Numbered from the stretch's first letter, positions 25,769 through 34,168 are shown. The stretch: 40,116 nucleotides of DNA from an uncultured Lachnospiraceae bacterium (GCA_910586025.1 CAJUIO010000026.1:1-40116), one strand, 5' to 3'. Notes: a model not told the origin generated them from the letters alone. Translations and numbers: made by a program.

Positions 25769-25924
25769 ATGCCCCTTTACCAGAGAAATTTGGATGATCC
25801 GAAGATCAAGGATGATCTTCGGATCATAAAAAATGATAACCAGTGCGAATCGGGGTTTTCCATGAAAGAAGCGCTGGCTATTTTGGAAAAAATGTATGAT
25901 GGAGGGAGGTGTGCAAAATGGTAA
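25769..25924 (+). CDS. Possible 51-residue ORF overlapping the next gene
   Basis: An open frame of 51 codons runs from ATG 25769 to TAA 25924 and overlaps the next start by seven bases. Its second half (G-F-S-M-K-E-A-L-A-I-L-E-K-M-Y-D-G-G-R-C) looks like a plausible amphipathic helix. However, it has no ribosome binding site and its first half is made of a perfect 15-base-pair inverted repeat. It may be a degraded gene end and not an active one. Confidence 0.3.
   Translation: MPLYQRNLDDPKIKDDLRIIKNDNQCESGFSMKEALAILEKMYDGGRCAKW
25794..25827. repeat. Perfect 15-bp inverted repeat
   Basis: ATGATCCGAAGATCA (25794-25808) and its exact complement (25813-25827) flank a four-base AGGA loop. The 3' side is followed by A residues, not T, so it is not a normal plus-strand terminator for the transporter gene. 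Confidence 0.8.
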
Positions 25925-26163
25925 TTGGTAGAGTCTCAAGCATTATGGAGGCATTGGCTGCTGCTGTCAATCCTCATAAAGAAGCAGTGGAGCTGGTTGA
26001 ACAGCAGATAGATGAGTTGGCAGATGATTTTGTTCGAGATACTTACGAAACAACAATAAAGCCGGATGATTATGTTTATCCGAGTGAGAACTATAATAAT
26101 ATTATGAAAGTTAATGATGGAGAACATTCTTCATCATCGAACAATAACCGTCAGCCTCAGTAA
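25918..26163 (+). CDS. Small hypothetical protein with polar tail
   Basis: The 81-residue protein is unrecognised. The first 50 residues look helical and acidic (V-E-L-V-E-Q-Q-I-D-E-L-A-D-D-F-V). The last part is polar and probably disordered (S-S-S-S-N-N-N-R-Q-P-Q). The ribosome binding site GGAGGGAGG eight bases before ATG 25918 is very strong, the main reason to believe it is expressed. It lies at the right end of the AT-rich island, before the fucosidase remnant on the other strand. No function can be given. Confidence 0.5.
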   Translation: MVIGRVSSIMEALAAAVNPHKEAVELVEQQIDELADDFVRDTYETTIKPDDYVYPSENYNNIMKVNDGEHSSSSNNNRQPQ

Positions 26164-26235
26164 TTTTGGCAGACAGAGATATCAGCCTGCCCTTTTCCGG
26201 TCATAAGGATATAGCAAGTAGCGGGGCATCCGCTT

Positions 26236-27105
26236 TTACAGCAGCTCCAGCTCCAGAACAGTGTCTCTTTCATCATAGAGTCCGGCAACGCCGAGATCCA
26301 CATAGGCATCATCGGGATATGCGGTTCCGTTCCACGGGCGTGACAGGGGCAGCTCGGAGCCGTCCTCCAGAAGACGGGTTTTTTTCAACTTGCCCTCCAG
26401 CCCGTCCAGACGAAAGCCCCCCACCCGCCTGTCGTAAATGTGGGCGTACAGTATGCTGCCGTTCTGCGTGTATCGTCCCCATTCCGGTTTGGGCCGGCTG
26501 CTCTTTCCGCAGCCGTAGATGCTGTCTGAATTGACCCGCATCCACTGTCCGACTTCCCTCAGGATTCGGACGCTTTCCCCGGGAATGTCCCCCTTGGCAT
26601 TGGGGCCGACATTGATCAGCATATTGCCGCCTTTGCTGACGCATTCGACCAGCATATGGATCACGTTTTCCGGTGTCTTGTAATCCCAGGGCTTGTTTTT
26701 GGCGTAGCCCCAGTTTTCGTTTAACGTCAGACATAATTCCCAGGGAATGTCTCTTCCCAGCACGTCTGTTTCCCCCTGAGACGGCATCATGCATTCCGGG
26801 GAGACGAAATCTCCGGAGTGAAGATCAGGTTCCTCCTTTGATGCGTCGCCTCCCAGACGGTTGTCGATAATGATATCCGGCTGCAGGGAGCGCATCATTT
26901 CGATCAATTCCGCTGACCGCCAGGTTTCGCCGCTCATATGCTCAAACTGTGTCCCCTTCAGCCTCTCGTTATCATAAGAAAAATCAAACCACATGATATC
27001 AATTTTGCCGTAGTTTGACAAAAGCTCCCTGACCTGATTGTGGAAATAAGTTATGTACCGGTCCCAGTTGTGTTGGGTGTTCCGGTAGGCCTTTCCTTTC
27101 TGCGT
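26236..27105 (-). pseudogene. Alpha-L-fucosidase (GH29) remnant, N-terminus missing
   Basis: The minus-strand frame encodes the second part of a GH29 fucosidase. Seen are Y-G-K-I-D-I-M-W-F-D-F-S-Y, which carries the position of the catalytic nucleophile, P-D-I-I-I-D-N-R-L-G-G-D, W-E-L-C-L-T-L-N-E-N-W-G-Y and G-G-N-M-L-I-N-V-G-P-N-A-K-G. Family-like sequence continues upstream of any start (N-W-D-R-Y-I-T-Y-F-H-N-Q-V-R-E-L-L) until an in-frame TAA at 27106-27108. Roughly the first third of the enzyme is absent, including the start and substrate-binding residues. The break lies beside a dispersed repeat. An internal TTG at 27021 could start a shorter product, but it would not be a working fucosidase. 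Confidence 0.85.
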
Positions 27106-27111
27106 TTAGCG

Positions 27112-27226
27112 TTACTGTTCACTCGAAGCCGACCGTGTGATCCGCGAACGCTTGCGAAGCTGACTGTTCCAGAATCAAAGCCTTGCAACAGTGACAAATC
27201 ATAAGCAGGGCACTTTGGAGCCGCCG
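27112..27226 (+). repeat. Half copy of a dispersed palindromic element
   Basis: This stretch matches the reverse complement of 37430-37541. Shared blocks include TTACTGTTCAC, GCTTGCGAAGC, TGTTCCAGAATCAAAG, CAACAGTGACAAATCAT and CACTTTGGAGCCGCCG, with scattered differences between. Only one arm is present here. It separates the fucosidase remnant from the yesN-type gene. Confidence 0.85.
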
Positions 27227-27250
27227 TTTTGTAACAGTATATCACATATC

Positions 27251-27279
27251 TTGTAAATCGGACAGCCTTCCATTATAAT
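27251..27279 (+). promoter_or_regulatory. Sigma-A promoter of the sensor operon
   Basis: TTGTAA (27251-27256) and a perfect TATAAT (27274-27279) are 17 bases apart. The start point should fall near 27286, downstream of the ATG at 27278, so translation must begin at ATG 27305. Confidence 0.8.
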
Positions 27280-27304
27280 GGAAAAAAAGGAAAGGAAGAC
27301 GGTT

Positions 27305-28912
27305 ATGAGCTATTATCGAATCCTTCTGGCGGACGACGAGGAGGAGGTGCGCAAGGGAATTATCCGGAAAATCGAATGGGAGCGTCTGGGCTTTGAGGTG
27401 GTGGGAGACGCGGAAAACGGGGAGGATGCCCTGGAAAAGATCGAACAGCTAAGGCCTGACGTGGTGATGACGGATATCCGTATGCCTTATATGGACGGGC
27501 TTGCGCTGACGGCCCGGATCCGGCAGAAATATCCTTCTATGAAGGTGCTTATTTTTTCCGGCTATGATGATTTTGAGTATGCCCAGCAGGCCATTAAGCT
27601 GAATGTCACCGAGTATATTCTGAAGCCGGTGAACGGGGAGGAGCTGACGGAAATCTTAAGCCGGGTAAGGGAAAACCTTGACGAGGAGATTGCGCGGCGG
27701 CGGGATGAGAGTCTGCTTCGGGAAAGATATAACAACAGCCTGCCCGTGATCCGGGAGCTTTTTCTGAACGAGCTGGTGCGCGGGACGGCCCGGGAAGAGG
27801 AGGTGCGTCCGAAGCTTGAGGAATACGGAGTGGATATTCTGGATGCCCAGGGACTTGCGGCGGCGGTGGTCAGTGTGGAATGGGAGCAGGAGCGGGCCTC
27901 CTCTTCCTGGCAGCAGGAGCGGAAGCTGATTCCGATTTCCGTAAGAAGCCTAGTGGAGGATCACCTGAGAGGATATTTCAGGTTCGTCAGCTTTAATTCC
28001 GCTAACGGCATTGCCATTATCGCCGCAATTGACGGACATAATACGCAGACCGGATTTATAGACCTTCTGGCGGATATCTGCAAGGAGACAAGGAGAATCC
28101 TGGGAGTGACGGTCACAATCGGAGTGGGCTATGGGAGCCGCAGGCCGGAGAATATCGGGGAATCCTATCAGTCCGCGGTGGATGCCCTTGGCTATAAGGC
28201 GATCGTGGGAACGGGAGGAACCATATATATCAACGATATGGAGCCCGTGAACAGGGGAAAGCTGCAGCTTAGTCAGAAGGATGAGGATGAGCTGGAGAAC
28301 AGGATCAAGTTCGGAACACCGGAATCCATAGAGGCCCAGGTGAAGGCTCTTGCGGGAAGGATGGACGATACCAGAGCCCATGCAAGCCAGTATCAGATTT
28401 ACATGCTTTCCCTTGTGAACTGTATCACCCGTCTGATGCAGCAGTACGACATGGATCTGCGGCTGATTTTTGATGCGGACGGGAGCTTTATGAGACTGCC
28501 GGACGGAGAGCGGGAGAGGGAGGGGTTTGCCTTATGGATGATCCGTGCCGCATGCCGGATGAACGAGGCCATAGGACGGCGAAGGGATAGTACCACCAGA
28601 CAGGTGATAGAGGAAGCCAGACAGTATATTGAGGAGCATTATCAGGATCCGGAGCTGTCGGTGGAAATGATCTGCAGGCAGTTCCACATGAGCCCGGCCT
28701 ATTTTTCCACCCTCTTCCGAAAGGAAACGGGAAAAACCTGCGTGGCCTATCTTACGGACGTGAGACTGAATAAAGCGGTGGAGCTTCTGAATCATACCAG
28801 CGACAAGACCTATGTGATCGCCCAGAAGGTGGGGTATCAGGAGCAGAATTATTTCAGCTATGTTTTCAAAAAGAGGTTTGGTGTCTCTCCCACGAAATAC
28901 AGGGGAGTTTAA
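27305..28912 (+). CDS. YesN-type response regulator with AraC DNA-binding domain
   Basis: About 535 residues: a receiver domain (1-120) with L-L-A-D-D-E, phospho-acceptor D57 in V-M-T-D-I-R-M-P and K in I-L-K-P-V. A middle region follows (about 150-420), and then a C-terminal AraC-type double helix-turn-helix (about 430-535) with S-P-A-Y-F-S-T-L-F-R-K-E-T-G and the closing G-V-S-P-T-K-Y-R. It should activate transcription when phosphorylated by the adjacent YesM-type kinase, probably at the sugar transporter operon downstream. ATG 27305 is supported by the promoter position and GGAAAGGAAG upstream. Confidence 0.95.
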   Translation: MSYYRILLADDEEEVRKGIIRKIEWERLGFEVVGDAENGEDALEKIEQLRPDVVMTDIRMPYMDGLALTARIRQKYPSMKVLIFSGYDDFEYAQQAIKLNVTEYILKPVNGEELTEILSRVRENLDEEIARRRDESLLRERYNNSLPVIRELFLNELVRGTAREEEVRPKLEEYGVDILDAQGLAAAVVSVEWEQERASSSWQQERKLIPISVRSLVEDHLRGYFRFVSFNSANGIAIIAAIDGHNTQTGFIDLLADICKETRRILGVTVTIGVGYGSRRPENIGESYQSAVDALGYKAIVGTGGTIYINDMEPVNRGKLQLSQKDEDELENRIKFGTPESIEAQVKALAGRMDDTRAHASQYQIYMLSLVNCITRLMQQYDMDLRLIFDADGSFMRLPDGEREREGFALWMIRAACRMNEAIGRRRDSTTRQVIEEARQYIEEHYQDPELSVEMICRQFHMSPAYFSTLFRKETGKTCVAYLTDVRLNKAVELLNHTSDKTYVIAQKVGYQEQNYFSYVFKKRFGVSPTKYRGV

Positions 28913-28929
28913 GGGAAACAGGTATCTAT

Positions 28930-30729
28930 ATGGCAAAACCCAGAAAATCCGATTTTTTTCAGCGGATAAGCATCCGCTATACCATATTTATTTATTTTAC
29001 CGTCAGCGCTATTGTGATGTTCCTCCTGATCGGAGTATCGGTATACGGGCGGATCACAGGGCAGCTTACCGCCACAATACGGAAGGAGAATCAGGCGGTG
29101 ATCAATCAGGTTAACCTGTCGGTGGACGCTTACCTGAGGACTGTCATGAAGCTGTCTGATTCTCTGTATTACGGAGTGATCAAAAACGTGGATTTCCGTG
29201 CGCAGGGGGAGAAGGTAAACAGCGAAATTACCCTGCTCTATGATAACAATAAGGATTCTGTCTCCAATATTGCGCTGCTTTCCGGGGATGGGGAGCTGAT
29301 GTCGGCGGTGCCTGCGGCCCGGCTGAAAAACGGGATGGACGTGACAAAAGAAAAGTGGTTTAAGGATACCCTGGAGCATCCGGAGAACCTTCATTTTTCC
29401 CTGCCTCATGTTCAGTATATTTTTGACAACGGTGAAAATCAGTACCGGTGGGTTATCACCATCTCGAGAGCCGTGGAGATTACGGAGGGAACCTCCACGG
29501 CCCAGGGAGTTCTTCTGATCGATATGACCTACGCAGGCCTGCAGTATATGCTTGACAATATCCCGCTGGGAGATCAGGGCTATCTGTATCTGGTGGGCGG
29601 AGAGGGGGAGCTGATCTATCATCCCAAAATGCAGCTCATCGACGCGGGACTTGCGGAAGAAAACGTGAGCGCCGCCTGCACCTACCAGGACGGAAACTAT
29701 GAGGAAACCTGGAAGGGGAAAAACAGGAATATCATTGTAAAAACCGTGGGCTACACCGGCTGGAAAATCATCGGAGTGGTTCCGGAGCAGGGATTTACCT
29801 TAAACGAGGTCAAAACCAGACTCTTCATGGCGTTTGTGGTGGCTTTTTTTCTTTTCCTGCTGGCAGTTATCAACGCTTATATTTCATCAAAGATCACGGC
29901 ACCCATTCAGGAGCTGGAAAAATCGGTCAATGCGCTGGAGGCGGGGGAGCTTGATGCGGAGGTCTATCTGGGGGGATCCTATGAGATCCAGCATCTGGGA
30001 CGCTCTATCGGGGTAATGGCCAAAAGAATTCAGGCGCTTATGAAGGATATCGTGTCAGAGCACGAATCCAAGCGCAAGAGCGAGTTTGACACCCTCCAGT
30101 CACAGATCAACCCGCATTTCCTCTATAATACGCTGGATATTATCGTGTGGATGATCGAGAACGAGCAGAAACAGGAGGCGGTGAAGGTGGTGACCGCCCT
30201 CGCACGGTTTTTCCGCATCAGCTTAAGTAAGGGCAGAAGCATTATCCCGGTGAGGGACGAGCTGGAGCACGTGCGCAGCTACCTGACGATTCAGCAGAAA
30301 CGGTTTAAGAACAAGTTTACCTACAGGATTGAGGCGCAGGATGAGGTGCTTTCTCTGGCCTGTCTGAAGCTGACGCTGCAGCCGCTGGTGGAAAATGCCA
30401 TCTACCATGGCATGGAGTTTATGGACGGAGACGGGGAAATTCTGGTGAAGGCGGAAAGAGACGGGGAAAGGCTCTGCATTACAATTGCGGACAACGGTCT
30501 TGGCATGACTGCGGAGCAGGTGCAGGGACTGCTCACCGGAAAGACCCGGTCTGCCTCGGGGAAGGGCTCGGGCATAGGAGTGAAAAATGTGAATGAAAGG
30601 ATCCGGCTGTATTTCGGGGAAGACTTTGGGCTTGATATCCGGTCGGAGCCGGACGAGGGAACCGAGATTTTGATCCGGCTTCCCGCCGTATCTTTTGAAG
30701 AGCTTATGGAGAGAGACAAGAGGGCATGA
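28930..30729 (+). CDS. YesM/LytS-type sensor histidine kinase
   Basis: The 599-residue membrane kinase has helix 1 at about 15-37, an extracellular sensing domain of about 260 residues that resembles a dCache fold (D-M-T-Y-A-G-L-Q-Y-M, G-Y-L-Y-L-V-G) and helix 2 at about 298-318. A HAMP domain follows, then a His_kinase domain with Q-I-N-P-H-F-L-Y-N-T-L-D (H396), P-L-V-E-N-A-I-Y-H-G and G-x-G-I-G-V-K-N-V-N-E-R in the ATP-binding part. It follows the regulator by 17 bases and overlaps the next gene by four bases (ATGA), so the sensor partners are translationally coupled. The ligand probably reaches it through the binding protein encoded next. Confidence 0.95.
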   Translation: MAKPRKSDFFQRISIRYTIFIYFTVSAIVMFLLIGVSVYGRITGQLTATIRKENQAVINQVNLSVDAYLRTVMKLSDSLYYGVIKNVDFRAQGEKVNSEITLLYDNNKDSVSNIALLSGDGELMSAVPAARLKNGMDVTKEKWFKDTLEHPENLHFSLPHVQYIFDNGENQYRWVITISRAVEITEGTSTAQGVLLIDMTYAGLQYMLDNIPLGDQGYLYLVGGEGELIYHPKMQLIDAGLAEENVSAACTYQDGNYEETWKGKNRNIIVKTVGYTGWKIIGVVPEQGFTLNEVKTRLFMAFVVAFFLFLLAVINAYISSKITAPIQELEKSVNALEAGELDAEVYLGGSYEIQHLGRSIGVMAKRIQALMKDIVSEHESKRKSEFDTLQSQINPHFLYNTLDIIVWMIENEQKQEAVKVVTALARFFRISLSKGRSIIPVRDELEHVRSYLTIQQKRFKNKFTYRIEAQDEVLSLACLKLTLQPLVENAIYHGMEFMDGDGEILVKAERDGERLCITIADNGLGMTAEQVQGLLTGKTRSASGKGSGIGVKNVNERIRLYFGEDFGLDIRSEPDEGTEILIRLPAVSFEELMERDKRA

Positions 30730-31718
30730 AAAGAAGGGTGAATTTTTTTTGGATCTTATATGGTATCGTGCTGGCAGTACTTTTTCTGCTCTCCTCCACG
30801 GATCTGATTATAAAAGAGGAGGAGGCGGAGATTTACCCCATTTCTGTAATAGTGGGGGATACCACGGATGATAATTATGTGAATTTCCGGAAGGGCATGG
30901 AGCGGGCGGCCATAGAACTGAACGGGGATGTGAATTTCATCACCCTGTATGAGAAGGGCAGCGCAAGCCAGCAGAAGGAGCTGATCCTGCGGGAGCAGGA
31001 GGACGGAAGCAGGGCCCTTATCATTGATCCGGTGGAGGCGGGGATGCTTGCCGGGATGCAGAAGGAAACCCGGTTTACAGTTCCCGTGATCCTGATAAAC
31101 GCACAGAGGGAGGAGGCCGAAAAAACGGAGAATACCGCCTGCATCACCTTTGACTACTATGGTATGGGCCGGATGCTGGGAGAGGAGATCATAAAGGAGC
31201 GTTCTCCTGAGGCGGCGGTGTATCTGCTTAAGGACGAGAAGCCCGATGTGGCGGAAGGACTTTTCGCCAGAGGGCTGGGGGACAGGCTGATGGAGGCGGA
31301 CTGCGAAATGACCTCCTTCACACTGCCCGCAGAGGGGGAGCCGGAGCAAATTCTGGAGGAGCTGACCCTGGGCCGGTCAAGGAAAGCCGTGCTTGCGGCC
31401 GCAAATCCCGAGAGCCTGCTTATGGCGGCGGAGCTTCTTGCGGACGCGGAGGGAGCGGCAAAGTGGGTGCAGGGCCTTTACGGACGGGGGAACACGGTTC
31501 CTGTTCTGAATTATCTTGAAAGAGGCATTATACGGGGACTTTGCGTCACGGATGACTTCAGCGCCGGGTATCTGAGCGTAAAGACGGCGGTGGAGCTTGC
31601 CGGAAGGCGGTCTGTAATGTCATCGGCGGAAGACATGGGATATCTGGAAAGCCACTATATCCGGCGGGAGGATTTGCGGAATGAAAAATATGAAAAAATG
31701 CTTTATCCTATTGAGTAG
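30726..31718 (+). CDS. Membrane-anchored periplasmic-binding-like protein, probable sugar sensor partner
   Basis: The 330 residues comprise an uncleaved-looking N-terminal helix (about 8-25) and a type 1 periplasmic-binding fold (P-I-S-V-I-V-G-D-T-T-D-D-N-Y-V, A-L-I-I-D-P-V-E-A, F-T-V-P-V-I-L-I-N-A). There is no lipobox cysteine and no calcium loop, unlike the two binding lipoproteins that follow. In the known XylFII-LytS-YesN system of Clostridium beijerinckii, a similar anchored xylose-binding protein signals to the kinase. This gene has the same position, so the same role is inferred. It overlaps the kinase gene by four bases and the next gene by 38. Confidence 0.82.
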   Translation: MKRRVNFFWILYGIVLAVLFLLSSTDLIIKEEEAEIYPISVIVGDTTDDNYVNFRKGMERAAIELNGDVNFITLYEKGSASQQKELILREQEDGSRALIIDPVEAGMLAGMQKETRFTVPVILINAQREEAEKTENTACITFDYYGMGRMLGEEIIKERSPEAAVYLLKDEKPDVAEGLFARGLGDRLMEADCEMTSFTLPAEGEPEQILEELTLGRSRKAVLAAANPESLLMAAELLADAEGAAKWVQGLYGRGNTVPVLNYLERGIIRGLCVTDDFSAGYLSVKTAVELAGRRSVMSSAEDMGYLESHYIRREDLRNEKYEKMLYPIE

Positions 31719-32706
31719 TCTCTGGCTGTGTGCGGCTTCTTTGCTTGCGGGATGCTCCGGGAAGGAAAATGCCGGGGAAAAGAATTCCATCCGGATCGGG
31801 GTGAGTCTGTACCGGGGGGACGATACCTTCATCAACAACATCAGGGGAGAACTGGAAAAGTGCGCCAAGGAATATGAGAAGGAGACCGGAGTGAAGGTGA
31901 ATCTTGATATTCAGGATGCCAAGGGGAGCCAGAACACTCAGAATGACCAGGTGGAGCGGTTCATTTCCCTGGGCTGTGACGTGATGTGCATCAATCCGGT
32001 GGACCGGACGGCGGCCTCTGTGATCATAGACAAGGCCATGGCGGCGGATATTCCGGTTGTGTTTTTCAACAGGCAGCCCGTGGAGGAGGATATGGACCGG
32101 TGGGACCAGCTCTATTATGTCGAGGCGGCGGCGAAGGAATCGGCGGTGCTTCAGGGAAGCATTGTGGTGGATCATTACAGGGAAAATCCGGAAAGTCTGG
32201 ATCTGAACGGGGACGGCGTTGTCAGCTATGTGCTTCTTGAGGGAGAGAGCAGTCATCAGGATGCCCTGATCAGGACGGAGTGGTCGGTTCAGACCTTAAA
32301 GGACGGCGGTATTCCTATCGAGAAGCTGACGGGAGGCATCGCCAACTGGGAGAGAAGCCAGGCCTCCGCACTGATGGAGCAGTGGCTGGAAAAATATCCG
32401 GGACAGATCGAACTGATTCTGTGCAACAACGACGACATGGCCCTGGGAGCCATAGATGCCATGGAGCGGGCCGGGATAACGGGGATCAGCGTGGTGGGAA
32501 TCGACGGAACCACGCCGGGGCTGGAAGCCGTGGAGAGCGGAAAGATGATGGGAACTGTCTCAAGCAACAAGGAGCTCTATGCGGGAGCGGTGTTCGGCAT
32601 AGCGTCGAGCAGAGCCCTGGGAGAGGAAATTCCCGCCGGGATTGAGCTGGAGGAAGGAAAATATTTCAAATGTCCCCAGCAGATTGTTGTAAAAAATCAC
32701 AAATAA
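31681..32706 (+). CDS. Sugar-binding lipoprotein, MglB-like, in the sensor operon
   Basis: The 341-residue protein has a lipoprotein signal ending L-L-A-G-C (Cys about 22) and a type 1 periplasmic-binding fold (S-I-R-I-G-V-S-L-Y-R-G-D-D-T-F, I-P-V-V-F-F-N-R-Q-P, L-I-L-C-N-N-D-D-M-A-L-G). The loop D-L-N-G-D-G-V-V-S resembles the calcium site of galactose-binding protein. It overlaps the preceding gene by 38 bases, so its ribosome binding site GGGAGG lies inside that gene. It could feed the Mgl transporter or serve the sensor. The main MglB protein is encoded separately, after a terminator. Confidence 0.88.
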   Translation: MKNMKKCFILLSSLWLCAASLLAGCSGKENAGEKNSIRIGVSLYRGDDTFINNIRGELEKCAKEYEKETGVKVNLDIQDAKGSQNTQNDQVERFISLGCDVMCINPVDRTAASVIIDKAMAADIPVVFFNRQPVEEDMDRWDQLYYVEAAAKESAVLQGSIVVDHYRENPESLDLNGDGVVSYVLLEGESSHQDALIRTEWSVQTLKDGGIPIEKLTGGIANWERSQASALMEQWLEKYPGQIELILCNNDDMALGAIDAMERAGITGISVVGIDGTTPGLEAVESGKMMGTVSSNKELYAGAVFGIASSRALGEEIPAGIELEEGKYFKCPQQIVVKNHK

Positions 32707-32716
32707 TACCAGGAGA

Positions 32717-32730
32717 TTGAAAAAATTCAA
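32717..32730. promoter_or_regulatory. Short dyad upstream of the mgl promoter
   Basis: TTGAAAAAATTCAA is a palindrome-like element in the A-rich stretch upstream of the mgl -10 box. It could be a regulator site, for example for the YesN-type protein, but the sequence is simple and may be chance. Confidence 0.3.
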
Positions 32731-32751
32731 TAAAAAACGAAAAAAATTTTA

Positions 32752-32780
32752 TAGAAAATGCTGGAAAAGTGAGATATAAT
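32752..32780 (+). promoter_or_regulatory. Candidate promoter of the mgl operon
   Basis: A perfect TATAAT (32775-32780) has a weak -35 (TAGAAA, 32752-32757) 17 bases upstream. A weak -35 fits a promoter that needs an activator. The -10 overlaps the left arm of the terminator hairpin. Confidence 0.55.
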
Positions 32781-32831
32781 GTTCTTGTCGGTGATGCAAA
32801 TCGTTGAAAACCGACAAGAACATTTTATTTT
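32779..32831 (+). terminator. Terminator between the sensor operon and mglB
   Basis: ATGTTCTTGTCGG (32779-32791) pairs perfectly with CCGACAAGAACAT (32811-32823), followed by TTTATTTT. Transcripts begun at the overlapping mgl promoter would lack much of the left arm and so escape it. Confidence 0.85.
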
Positions 32832-32852
32832 AATATAAGGGAGGTAAAACAC

Positions 32853-34064
32853 ATGAAACTCACAAAAAAAGTAATGGCTTTGTTACTGGCATCCAGCATG
32901 GCTCTGGTTCTTGCGGCCTGCGGCGGAAAAGCGGATACGGCTTCCGGTACGGCGGCGAATGAGCCCGAGACCAAGACAGAGGATACGGCGGCAGAAGATG
33001 CCGGAGAGGCAGAGGCGGAGCAGACTGATACTGCAGAGGCAGAGGCAGAAACAGAGGCAGAGCCTGCGGCGGTAGAGGGAGACGTTTCCGTATTCTACTA
33101 TACTTATGGAGATACCTACATTTCCAGCGTACGTTCCGCACTTGACGCTTCTCTTGAAGCGGCAGGCATTCCTTATCAGGATTACGACAGCAACAACAGC
33201 CAGACCACACAGACCGAGCAGGTTACCACGGCTATCGCAAAGGGAACATCCCTTCTGGTTGTAAATCTGGTGGACAGCGGCTCTGACGATGCGGCGAAAA
33301 ACATCATCGAGCAGGCAAGCGCACAGAACATTCCGGTAATTTTCTTTAACCGTTCCGTAAGCGAGGAAGTGGTAAGCGGTTATGACAAGTGTGTGTTCGT
33401 GGGAACCGATTATGAGATGGCAGGACATATGCAGGGGGAAATGATCGGCGAGTATCTGATGGCAAACTTTGACGCAGTTGATCTGAATGGCGACGGACAG
33501 ATCTCCTATGTAATGTTCAAGGGCCAGGAAGGTAATGCAGAGGCAATTGCGCGTACACAGTTCGGCGTTGAGGATGCGGATGCAATCCTTACGGCAGGCG
33601 GAAAGCCCGCACTGTCCTTCTATGACAGCAGCAACGAGAATCTGTATCTGGTTGACCAGGACGGAGCATGGTCCGCAGCAGCGGCAAACAACTACATGCA
33701 GACAATCCTGTCTCAGTACAGTGAAGCAAACGGCAACATGGTTGAGCTCGTAATCGCAAACAACGACGAGATGGCAATCGGTTCCGTGACAGCTCTGCAG
33801 AATGCAGGCTACAATCTGGAAGACGGCAGCGCTACCGTGATTCCCGTATTCGGCGTAGACGCGACTGATGCGGCAAAAGAGGCGATTGGCAAAGGCACAA
33901 TGACCGGAACCATCAAGCAGGATGCTGACGGTATGGCTAATACCATCGCACAGATTTCCTCCAACTTCCTTGGCGGCGCAGACACCTTTACGGATGTTGC
34001 ACCGGAGAACGTGGTGGGAACATGGCGTGTGAACATTCCTTACGCAACCTACACAGGTGAATGA
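32853..34064 (+). CDS. mglB: Galactose/methyl-galactoside-type sugar-binding lipoprotein
   Basis: The 403-residue protein has a lipoprotein signal (V-L-A-A-C, Cys about 23) and then a long Glu/Ala/Thr-rich linker (about 25-73) that probably spans the wall. A type 1 periplasmic-binding fold follows. D-L-N-G-D-G-Q-I-S matches the calcium-binding loop of E. coli MglB closely, and I-P-V-I-F-F-N-R-S and V-I-A-N-N-D-E-M-A-I-G are ligand-pocket segments. The galactose specificity is inferred from this resemblance; glucose or another hexose is possible. AAGGGAGG lies upstream. It is followed by a hairpin, which may give this gene more transcript than the ATPase and permease genes. Confidence 0.93.
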   Translation: MKLTKKVMALLLASSMALVLAACGGKADTASGTAANEPETKTEDTAAEDAGEAEAEQTDTAEAEAETEAEPAAVEGDVSVFYYTYGDTYISSVRSALDASLEAAGIPYQDYDSNNSQTTQTEQVTTAIAKGTSLLVVNLVDSGSDDAAKNIIEQASAQNIPVIFFNRSVSEEVVSGYDKCVFVGTDYEMAGHMQGEMIGEYLMANFDAVDLNGDGQISYVMFKGQEGNAEAIARTQFGVEDADAILTAGGKPALSFYDSSNENLYLVDQDGAWSAAAANNYMQTILSQYSEANGNMVELVIANNDEMAIGSVTALQNAGYNLEDGSATVIPVFGVDATDAAKEAIGKGTMTGTIKQDADGMANTIAQISSNFLGGADTFTDVAPENVVGTWRVNIPYATYTGE

Positions 34065-34090
34065 TAACGGCGGACGGATAAAAAGTTTAT

Positions 34091-34135
34091 GAAAACTGCA
34101 GCCGCACATAAGTGCGGTTGCAGTTTCTCATCTTA
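34091..34135 (+). terminator. Hairpin between mglB and mglA, likely attenuator or mRNA stabiliser
   Basis: AAACTGCAGCCGCAC pairs with GTGCGGTTGCAGTTT over almost its full length around an ATAA loop. The following sequence is pyrimidine-rich but not a clean T run, so partial termination is more likely than full stop. Confidence 0.6.
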
Positions 34136-34168
34136 TCATATTACAGCAAAGAAACAGGGGGTGGCAAT

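Noticed and set aside
25794..25827. Perfect hairpin as terminator of the Na/Pi transporter gene
   Set aside because: The 3' side is followed by A residues, not T, so it does not have the form of a plus-strand intrinsic terminator.
26166..26534. Plus-strand 122-codon frame
   Set aside because: It lies opposite the conserved part of the fucosidase remnant and has no motif of its own.
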